Shown one piece after another: positions 55,780 to 64,000 of a DNA stretch of 64,000 nucleotides (positions are counted from its first letter, which is position 1; each line of letters starts with the position of its first letter). The stretch lies in NCBI RefSeq assembly GCF_947179515.1, contig NC_067481.1:2765570-2829569 (forward strand), written 5' to 3'. The notes beneath the pieces were generated by a model. It worked only from the letters and a program-made list of their open reading frames with translations, made no database searches and was not told the origin of the DNA. A program made the position numbers and the translations under genes. Source of the DNA: Apodemus sylvaticus (lineage: Eukaryota; Chordata; Mammalia; Rodentia; Muridae).

Positions 55780-57109
55780 ACACTCTCCGCACAGGCAGGA
55801 AGAGAGAGCAGAGCACAGATATGGGATGAGACTGCAGAAGTTCACTCAGGTGCTAGCTGTAACCCTGACGTCAGGCCAGGAGGACACGCCCTCTCGGGAG
55901 CTGCATGGAGATGTGTGCAAAGAATCAGGGTGTTGACTGCTCACTTCTCAAATACCTCAAAACAAACACAAGCAAAAGAGCAAGATGGATACACTGTAAG
56001 AACAGCAGTGGGCTCTGGGGGAAGTAGGACAGTTTAATGGGGAAAGTAGGACAGTTTACTGGCCCCAGCTTTCAATTCTACTTGGCCAAAAATCTTTCAG
56101 CATGAAGGCTGGGGATGGGAAGCCCTCTCTACCTTGGCACAAACAAAATCAATCACAAAGATCCAAGAAAAACTGCAGTCTATTGCCTACAGTTCCCAGG
56201 TAAGTAAAAGTATATTTGTTTCCAAAAAGTCCTAAAACTGTTGCACTCAGCAGACCTCACCGTAGCAGGGAAGGCTCCTGGAGCTGGATCTCCAAGTCAG
56301 CACTGCTTCCTGCCACCCTTGATAAAGTGTCTTGCGCTATCCGCAGCTATGGTCAAAAGCCAAACCCCTGGGCAGGCACTTAGGCAGACTGGTCTCGTCA
56401 GACTGTTGCATCCACGCTTGCAGAACTGGGCTTTTGGTGCCAGGTCTTTGTTCAGAGTTTCTCAGTGAAGGAGAGGTTGGGGGAAGGAGGACAGATGGGT
56501 TTTACAGATTGCACAGGGGCGAGCAGTGGGGCCCAGCCAAGCAACCCCCTTAAACAGATGCACAAATTGCTTGCTCGCACAGTGTTGCTCCCTGGATGGC
56601 TTCGCAGAACTCCATGGCTTGGCCTCCCCTTCACTTGTCACAGTCCCACTGTACTCATGTATCCTGCCGACAACTCCCAAACAAGAACAAGCTCCTTGCC
56701 TTCATGCTGCCTAAGACACTGTTCACCAACTGCCCCACTGCTTCCGGAAACCTGAGCCAAGCCCAGTCACCTGCCCTATAGCCTATTCTTCCAATACGAG
56801 GATGCTACCAGGAGCTCTGGCACACCGTGTGACCCAGCCTGGACCCGATGAGACTCACGTGCTGGTATAAAACCTGCTCTCCAGAGACTGTGACTCACAC
56901 AGGCACACAAGAGCAACAGCACTGTCTTCAGGAGGGCACAACACAAGTCAGAGAAGCCTCAGGGAATCCCACACACATGCCTTGGCAGAGAAGAGTCACT
57001 GTGCTAGGCGGGACATCCTGTGCTGTGCCCACATCTTAGGCTGTGTGACACCCACTCTGATGGCCAGAAAGGAAGCAATGACTCTTGCATCTCACCTACT
57101 CTCATAACA
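55778..57109. other. Unique intron 1 sequence
   Basis: No repeat family recognised. Several short overlapping open frames on both strands at 56.2-56.8 kb have no family resemblance. Confidence 0.4.
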
Positions 57110-57200
57110 TCTGTAAATGTTCTAGAACTGCAGCATGAGAAACTAAAGCCAAAGATAGAGGTCCACCCAAGATCACACTATGAGAATCAATTTCACTCTC
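57110..57200 (+). mobile_element. MIR-like fragment
   Basis: GCAGCATGAGAAACTAAAGC, then CCACCCAAGATCACACTATG, resembles the MIR/MIRb segment (gaggaaactgaggc...cccaaggtcacacagc). Confidence 0.4.
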
Positions 57201-57824
57201 TTCAGAGCAGCTTCAAAACTCAAGATCCAAAGCAATGGAGAATATACAGGGGGGGGGGTGGAAGTGTAAAATATGAAATACTAAAGTAGAGCCTGGTTGC
57301 CAGTGGTGACAGTTGACCACACTGAAACATCAAGCATTTATACAAGACCAAGACAAACACACTTAAGAGAAGGTGCACGTTTGTATGCATCACCACCTCA
57401 CTGCTTATATATCACCAGTGTACTGTAGTCCATATTTTAAAAGGAAGAAAAAGAAAAACCAAAAGACAAAGTCCATAGGAAAAGAACAAAACACAAATAG
57501 GTGATCCCCAAAAAGGAAGCTCAAGGGGGCAGCATACACAAGGGCTGCCTGCAAGACCTCATTCAGCTCCAGGTAGAAGAAGAGCTTTCTGTGAAGCCTC
57601 AAGGACAGCAGGTGCAGGGGAGCCTGAGTGCTGGAGCTTTCGGACATGGAGCACAAGCCAAGTCTCGGGTGGAATTCTGTCAGCAACAGTTTGGCCTAGA
57701 ACCATCCATGCTGCACAGCTCCATTCCAGGAACAGCAACCACATACTGAGAGCCTGTCTGCAAAGGTGCAGCTGCTCAGTGCAATGGTTCCTAGGAAAAT
57801 AAGCATGCACCCGCAGGCCAGGCT

Positions 57825-58130
57825 ACTGCACTTCTGGGCATTCATAACAAAGAAAGGAAAACTAACATTCAGAGAAAAAAAGTTCACAGCATTTTTATTC
57901 ATGATAGAAGCAACCCAGATGTCCTTCCGTGAATAAGCAGTTACACAACGGCGGTCATCTACACCACAGACGACACTTGGCATTAACAGGGACAAATGAT
58001 GAGCTATATGGATGAAACTCTGGGGAATTCAGGGGTGAAAACGCCAACTGCGAAAAGTAAGATGCTACACAACATTCTTGAAATGACAAAGGATTCATGT
58101 GTGCCCAGCTTAGAAGTGTGTGCAGCTGAG
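57825..58130 (+). mobile_element. Ancient L1 fragment (end of ORF2)
   Basis: GCACTTCTGGGCATTCATAA, then TTTTTATTCATGATAGAAGC, AACCCAGATGTCCTTCCGTG and TATATGGATGAAACTCTGGG, follow the last part of an old mammalian L1 ORF2. It is strongly diverged and has no tail. Confidence 0.7.
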
Positions 58131-58207
58131 AACAAAGGGGCTGTGGAGTGGAATGCCAACTTCCATCAAGACCACGGCTGTGACGCTATGGGACAGCGTT
58201 TGGCTTA

Positions 58208-58318
58208 AGGCTTTGGTTTGAGACAGGTCTCACTGTATAGTTCACATTGGTCTGAACTCCCAATCTTCCTGCCTCACCTCCTCAGTACTGAGAGAACACC
58301 CGGGTGCCACCATAGCTG
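58208..58318 (-). mobile_element. Old B1 SINE, antisense
   Basis: GGTTTGAGACAGGTCTCACT, TCTGAACTCCCAATCTTCC and GGGTGCCACCATAGCTG are a reversed proto-B1/B1 with deletions. Confidence 0.65.
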
Positions 58319-59233
58319 CTGCCACACTAGCCTCCCAGCAGAGGAAACAGGAAGGTACAGAGGGTTCATTAAACTCTCTAGCCATCTAAAATAAAAAGCT
58401 TAATTTAAGATAGAGAAGTGGTTAATCTTTCCTATTTGCATAGCTGTAAACTGAAGCTTGATTAGTGACTAAGTCTGTGCTCAGAGACAACTTAGTAATT
58501 AGTGGCAACTCCCAACTCAGAGCTCCGGCAGGATCGGTGAAATATGGACCAAACTACAAGACCATAGATGCATTAACCACTGTCAGTAAAACTCCACTTA
58601 CTTCCTTTAAAGCCACTAGGCCAGGTATGGGAGATTATGATACCAGCACTGTGGGGAATGAGGCAAAATGAGTTAATGTTAGAAGACTACCTTAAAAAAA
58701 GAAGAGGACCACCCTGCTCAATTGGTGTCTTGCTTGGTACACACCCAAGAATGCAGCACAACAGGAACAGGTCAGGAAACTTGAGAACTCACAAGAGTCA
58801 GTTTAACACATCTCTGTAACTATCCCTAACCTAGTGGTGACATTTCTGTTGCAGTGGGCAGCACACAGTCAGGCATCAAGATTCTGTCAATCCCACAGGC
58901 TTTTATTCTGGAACCACACAACAGTGTCATTAGCAGCCCAGCTCCAGGGGCAATTTTCTGCATCTTTGCCTCTTCCATTCAAAGCCTGCTCTTTATTTTG
59001 GTTAATGACTATTATCTAAATTTATGAAGACTGAGAAAATTACTTTAACCACTTTTGTAATGCAAATATATTTTATAGGTTCTTAATATTTAATTACAAT
59101 TCAATGGTGTTCTCACTGAAGCAACTCCAAGGCAGCATTTAGTGTCCACACAGAACATCAGCTCAGGAAGTTCAGCTCTAGCTCATTACTTCACACTTTT
59201 AAAAAATTCTAAAGCCTTTTCTGCCCCAATATA
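58319..59233. other. Mostly unique intron 1 sequence
   Basis: It includes a possible eroded B1 at about 58618-58705 (GGCCAGGTATGGGAGATTAT...CCAGCACTG). The part 58980-59110 is A/T-rich, repeat-free and carries TTAATGACTATTATC and TTAATATTTAATTAC. Confidence 0.4.
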
Positions 59234-59251
59234 TCTGCTACTTCTCTTAAG

Positions 59252-59420
59252 TTGTCTTATTTTTATTTTTGACTTTTTTGATTTGGTTTTTTCGAGACAG
59301 GGTTTCTCTGTATAGCCCTAGCTGTCTTGGAACTCACCAGGCTGGCCTCGAACTCAGAAATCCGCCTGCCTCTGCCTCCCAGAGTGCTGGGATTACAGGC
59401 ATGCGCCACCACCGCCCGGC
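59252..59420 (-). mobile_element. B1 SINE, antisense, with 18-bp target-site duplication
   Basis: A near-consensus reversed B1 (GAGACAGGGTTTCTCTGTAT through GCCACCACCGCCCGGC). TCTGCTACTTCTCTTAAG occurs identically at 59234-59251 and 59421-59438. The perfect duplication points to a recent insertion. Confidence 0.97.
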
Positions 59421-59438
59421 TCTGCTACTTCTCTTAAG

Positions 59439-60384
59439 GAGCACAACTCAGCACATATCCATAAGAGCTGGCACAACTGTCTGACGGGGTGACATACATT
59501 TGCTGACTCCTCTGTGTCTTAGTGAGACAGCAATGCACATGGAAGTCAGTCAGGCGCTACCCAGAGCCAACGTGAACCACACACCTGCAGGTGCAGTGGC
59601 TTCTGGAAAGCTCGCCTCCCCAACAGGAAGGTTGGCTCACCAGGCCCCAACGACATACAACATGGACATGAGGAACCCCTTGCCTGCCTTCTGGAGCCTA
59701 GAGTTCTGGTGCATGCCAGGCAGAGATGTACCCATGACAAGCACCCAGCTAAGTCTCTAAAGAACCTTTAAGGATGACCCTACTTCATGTGTGTTGTCCT
59801 AACTTACTGCTGGGGACGCTGAGCCATTATAGGTAATGACACAGGAAGAGCACCCTTGGAAGTCGGTGGCTGACTTGTTGCAGACCTCACCATACACACC
59901 TGGTCCCCAGGCTGGTTTTACCCAGCATCCTTTCACTAACAGAAAACCAGCCCACTGTGTCTTTAGGGAATCATCAAAATGAGAAATAAAGGGCTGAGAG
60001 GTCTTGGAGACTTGGATCCAGCACCATAACTGTACAACAACAATAATCATCTTTCTCACCATCACTCCTCAAACTCTTCAAAAGAGGCATCAACCCCAGC
60101 AATTACCAGCTTCCCACTTAGTGCACGTTAACACTTGATTACAAAGCACATGTGCCGCTAGATCTGATGCTCTGGGTAATACACAGCTGTAGGAACACTC
60201 CTCATCTACTTCAATGTCTCCTTGATAGGTTTTTCTTGGCTTGACAAGAAGACAAATTAGATTTTAAATTCTTTTCAATTTTACTCAACAAAGTCTATAG
60301 GTCAGATGGTCTGGATAAAAGTAAAATTATTCTTGTGGAATAAGATTTTTTTCGTGATAACAACACACAGACTATAGGGCTGGA
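59439..60384. other. Unique intron 1 sequence
   Basis: No repeat or exon recognised. Confidence 0.4.
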
Positions 60385-60480
60385 GATGAGGGCTGGGGAT
60401 GCAGCCGAGCTGGCAGAACACATGGCTAAGTTAGTTAGTATGCAGGAAACCCTGGGCTCAATCCCCAGCACCACACCCAA
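60385..60480 (+). mobile_element. ID SINE
   Basis: GGGCTGGGGATGCAGCCGAG, CTGGCAGAACACATGGCTAA and CCCTGGGCTCAATCCCCAGC carry the tRNA-derived A-box/B-box order of an ID/B4 head. Confidence 0.7.
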
Positions 60481-60524
60481 ACCAGGTATCACAGTGTGCA
60501 CCTCATCAGGAGAATCAGAAAGTC

Positions 60525-60702
60525 AGCCAAGTGGTGGTGGCTTTAATCCCAGTGCTTGGGAGGCAGAGGCAGGTGGATCCCTGTGCAATCCAGTCAAGCG
60601 TGGTCTACATAGCAAGTTCTAGGACAACCAAGGAAGAGAAACCCTGCTTCCAACAATCAAGGGGAGGGGAAAGGAAGGGAGGGGAGAGAGAGAGAGAGGA
60701 AT
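60525..60702 (+). mobile_element. B1 SINE followed by a GA-rich tail
   Basis: AAGTGGTGGTGGCTTTAATC, CCAGTGCTTGGGAGGCAGAG and GCGTGGTCTACATAGCAAGT form the B1. From about 60657 GGGGAGGGGAAAGGAAGGGA and then (GA)8 replace the A tail. Confidence 0.8.
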
Positions 60703-61619
60703 TCAAACCCATCCTCAGCTACATAACAAATTCAGATACTATAAAAATAAAGCCAAGTGTGATGAGGGAAGGAGCAGCCAGCCTCCACTGTGGGGTTCAC
60801 ACTTACCACATAGCAGAGAACCCAAGCACCCAAGTGTGGGAAGGAGCAGGTGCAAGGACAGCAATCAGCTCAGAGAACCCACTACTTCAGCCATTTCCAC
60901 AAAAGCAGTATGAGCTGCCAGGGACATCAAAGAAGACCAAGCACATAAATGGAAGGTTCTGGATGCAGCAGACCTGCAACATGGCCAATAGAGGAGCCAG
61001 TGCCACTGCAGAGAGAAGAGCAGGCTCGTGTGCAGTGCATACAGCAAGCCATCCCACTCAGCCGTGTGCAGCCACCATCCTGCGGCTGAGCCGTGCAGTG
61101 TGGACCGTTCTCGGCCAACCTGCTGCTGACAAACTCCTCCCAAGGCAGCAGAGGCTGATGATCTACGCACCACGTGCAGGAGTCTGCAGCACCCATGGTC
61201 CTTTACACCTTGCTAAGACCTGGGGTCACATTGGAGAGCTCTTCCCTCCCACAGGATGAATGTAGATCCACACACCAGACTCTCGTGTTCACGACTGAGT
61301 GAAGACAGCTGCTGAACAAAGTGTGCGTGACCATGGAGCTGAGCCTGAAAGGGTCCTCAGGAAGGCGGCCTACAGAGCATGCCAGCTTGCCTCTCACAGA
61401 ACTCAAACACTTCCCAGCATCTTCAGACAATAATGTTTTTGAGGATTCCCTCACTCCAATAAGCTGTGTGACCTTCTAGGTTTTGAATTCCTTTTTTGTC
61501 TCCAGGTAAGAAGCAATGAAAGACGCCAAGGAAGCCCAAAGGCTGGGAGGTGACCAGTCAGTGAAAAGCTGCACGGCACATGCTCAATCAGTAGCACTCA
61601 CGGAGAGACACAGGCGAGT
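60703..61619. other. Unique intron 1 sequence
   Basis: A 242-codon open frame starts upstream in the B1 and runs through here to about 61259. It has no recognisable domain and begins in repeat, so I do not call it a gene. Confidence 0.35.
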
Positions 61620-61790
61620 GAAGAATGTCTGCAGGGAGCTAGAGGCGGGGAGCCTGGGTCACATACCCTCAACTACTTGGCAAGTCCCATGTCAGTAAGA
61701 GATCTATCTCAATAAGTAAATATATACAGATGGGTAACACCTGAAGATCAACATAGAGGCTGTCCTCTGGACACACATACACACACCAAG
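61620..61790 (+). mobile_element. B4/B3-like SINE remnant
   Basis: CAAGTCCCATGTCAGTAAGA, GATGGGTAACACCTGAAGAT and GAGGCTGTCCTCTGGACACA, then CATACACACAC, fit the right half of a B4. Confidence 0.5.
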
Positions 61791-61804
61791 TACAAATTTT
61801 AACG

Positions 61805-61950
61805 TAGCTCAAGCCAAGCATGGTAGCAAATGCCTACAATGGCAGTACTTAGGAGGCTGAAGCAGGAGCATCAAGAGGTAGAAGCCACCTGGGTTACACA
61901 GCAAGTGTGAGACCCGTCCAAGCCACATAGTGGCCCCTGTCTCAGAAAAC
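61805..61950 (+). mobile_element. Old B1 SINE
   Basis: AAGCCAAGCATGGTAGCAAA, TGCCTACAATGGCAGTACTT, GAGGCTGAAGCAGGAGCATC and GGGTTACACAGCAAGTGTGA are diverged B1 landmarks, followed by CTGTCTCAGAAAACC. Confidence 0.65.
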
Positions 61951-62291
61951 CAAGGGCTAAGAACATGACTTACTGGCAAATTCTTTGACTAGCATGTTCA
62001 AGGCCTGCTAGTTCATCACCACGACCACCAAGAGACAGATGGGGTGTGTGCACAGTGCTCATCTTGGATCCCACCCTAAGTATGAGACCTGTTTCCTCCG
62101 AAATGCCAAGATCTCAGCACACACTGAGCTTAACCCCCGCTCAGGCCCTCTGTATCAGGCGGCACTACCTTACTTCTAAGTTAGACCCCGCCCGCCCACC
62201 AGCACACGTTGATTAGTAACACCTACTGCCACACACCACACAGACGACTCTAGAAAGCAGCTTTCAGCAGCTCCTAATGTTCACTGCTCCC

Positions 62292-62320
62292 AACAGTGAA
62301 CAGTGAACAGTGAACAGTGT
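62292..62320. repeat. 7-bp tandem repeat (GTGAACA)
   Basis: AACAGTGAACAGTGAACAGT continues for nearly four copies. Confidence 0.9.
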
Positions 62321-63869
62321 TGGATTCCCGGGGCAGCCTTGCTTTAGCCCTGACTTTCCACCATGTTACCCAACTCCATTCGTCTCCACCTTCTGACTTC
62401 TTCATCCTATGGGGGAAAATATTGCTCCATTTCCTTCCAAACTGTGTTATGATTGTCCTCTGCACACCTAGGCCCATGTTCCCCTCCTCTTAGTGAGCCC
62501 CAGCCCCTGCACACGGCCTCTGTTGATGACTGCCTCTGCATCTCTCTCACTGCCAAGGCCTAGGGCTTTGCTGTCCACACAGCTTCATCACAGGATGCCT
62601 AGTGCCTTTCTGACCATTTGTTTTGAGTATATTTATTCATCTTAAATGCCAATACCTTTATCTTTTAAAAGCAAATTATATATAATGTACATAAATTTTT
62701 AAAAAGAGTAAATTATATTTCACTTTGGTAAAACTGTGCAAACAGCCGAAGTCCCTGCTACACTCCCAAACTCCAAGCCAGCCTTCATGTAAGTCCATGT
62801 AAACATGAGACCACAATAGCAACGCTATCAGGAAACCGCTGGCAGTTCCCCTCTGAGTTTGACATGGAAGCTCCTAACGACCAACATGATAGTGAAGGAC
62901 TGAAGAGAAAACATGGATGACTGAGAAGCTGGTAGGATGCAGGCCTGAGCATCCTCATCCCTTCTTTGGCATTGAAGGCCCACTGGGACCACGCCACCCT
63001 AGACATGCCCCTGCCTGGGCCAGAATCCGGAGACAGACATCGGAAACACAGTGGTGGAGTGCTGAGGGAAAGAGAGTAGAGGAAATCAGACAGAACTGTA
63101 ACTAGTGTAGCCAACAAGATAAGCATGCCTCTCCTTTACACTGGCAGGTGCCGGGTGACCATCTGGTCTCACCTTGGTAGAATGTAACAATGAGGATGCA
63201 ACAGAAAGCCACTCCTTTAAAATAGCATGCAAATGTTACTAGTAGGAGATGTAAACAACGCTGCCTGCCATGGTATCTTAGCGTGATAGCACCCACAGAC
63301 ACCATGGCCTCGCCAGGCCGAGCTGCTTCCCTGCCCTCCAGCCCTTAGCTTCAGATGAAAACAGGACCAACATCAACTAACATCAGCCAAGCTCAAACTT
63401 TCACCGTCCAAAGAGAAAGGTCTTGAGTAGTATTTCACAAAGTCCCCAAACCCTGCACCCCAACTGCTGCTGGCCCACGGTGAGGTGTGAGGACAAAACA
63501 GGCCAGATGGGTCAGTCCCCTGATCATCCCACACTGAGACCACTGACGGAGCTCCCACTGCAGGCAGAGCCAGTCACTCGGCCTGCCTTCATAGCACAAC
63601 CTGGAAAGAGAGCCTGAGCACTGGAGCCCCGGACAGCCAGGCTGCAGTGGACCTAAATGAGAAACGCAGAGGCAGCTCTAACCTCCCACCAGCTCCTACA
63701 CTTAAACCCCTCTTGGCAACAGTACAACTCAGCCCTGGAACTCTAGATCCCATCTGCCCTGCCCCTCCTTTATAGACTGTTCACTGTCTCAAAGGTACAT
63801 AATGGATCCCTAGATCCAGCCAAAGAACCATGAAAGGACTAAGGTTACCCTGTTCCTTTTCCTGTAATG
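62321..63869. other. Unique intron 1 sequence
   Basis: It has an A/T-rich stretch at 62620-62720. No exon or repeat family recognised. Confidence 0.4.
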
Positions 63870-63965
63870 CCAGAGTTTTATTTCCCTGAGACAAGATCTC
63901 TGTGTAGAGCAAAGCCGGCACACAACTTGTGATCCTCTCGTTCTCTGGGAAGCCTTGTGGTTTTC
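63870..63965 (-). mobile_element. B1-like remnant, antisense
   Basis: TTTATTTCCCTGAGACAAGA, then TCTCTGTGTAGAGCAAAGCC, recalls the left part of a reversed B1. The rest is unrecognisable. Confidence 0.35.
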
Positions 63966-64000
63966 TGAAGACTTGTTCTTCTAATTTTTTAGCTTTGACT

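Larger units (their letters stand above)
41877..64000 (-). other. Rptor: Rptor intron 1 (partial, at least 22.1 kb)
   Basis: This is the sequence upstream of exon 2 in gene orientation. It ends at the acceptor CAG immediately before 41876. I searched by eye for the expected first-exon coding sequence and for a CpG island on the minus strand and found neither, so the promoter lies beyond 64000. It contains B1, B3, B4 and ID SINEs, a MaLR LTR, a young L1 tail, an old L1 fragment, the cyclophilin A pseudogene with its minisatellite, and trinucleotide repeats, each listed separately. Confidence 0.85.

Noticed and set aside
60531..61259. 242-codon open frame on the plus strand
   Set aside because: It begins in a B1 SINE, runs antisense through intron 1, and shows no recognisable domain or exon boundaries.
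41877..64000. Raptor exon 1 or its promoter
   Set aside because: No CpG-rich island and no match to the expected N-terminal coding sequence were found on the minus strand.

Overview
The window is rodent genomic DNA, almost certainly mouse. It is dense in B1, B2, B3, B4 and ID SINEs, carries mouse-type MT/ORR1 (ERVL-MaLR) LTRs including MTA copies, has two 5'-truncated L1 tails, and contains many long microsatellites. Two short coding exons on the minus strand match the N-terminal region of Raptor (Rptor), the mTORC1 scaffold. Nearly everything else is intron of that gene. There is no CpG island, promoter or first exon here, so the window starts and ends inside the gene.

Layout, read along the gene (minus strand, high to low coordinates). 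From 64000 to 41877 is part of intron 1. It holds scattered SINEs, an ancient L1 fragment, an L1 tail, a compound GAT/TAG/CAG repeat, and a broken processed cyclophilin A (Ppia) pseudogene at 51.6-53.3 kb. A B1 has inserted into this pseudogene, and a 19-bp piece of it has expanded into a minisatellite of about 50 copies. Exon 2 is 41876-41774 (103 bp). Intron 2 is 41773-31051 (10.7 kb) and contains a composite MaLR block at 36.6-39.7 kb (LTR-internal-LTR-internal-LTR), all in the sense direction of Rptor. Exon 3 is 31050-30968 (83 bp). From 30967 to 1 is part of intron 3. It has an L1 tail, a candidate ERV LTR with a primer-binding-site-like motif, a 0.5-kb polypurine tract, a 24-bp minisatellite of about 1 kb, a solo MTA LTR nested in a B4, and several further MaLR LTRs.

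The two exons join in frame (the Asp codon is split 1+2 between them). Together they encode 62 residues at the start of the conserved Raptor N-terminal (RNC, caspase-like) domain, which helps present mTORC1 substrates. Most long open frames in the window are artefacts of tandem repeats or transposons. The observations most worth checking are the minisatellite born inside the Ppia pseudogene, the sense-oriented MT LTRs as possible oocyte promoters for a 5'-truncated Rptor transcript, and a homeodomain-site-rich unique segment in intron 2. I found no evidence of a novel protein-coding system.
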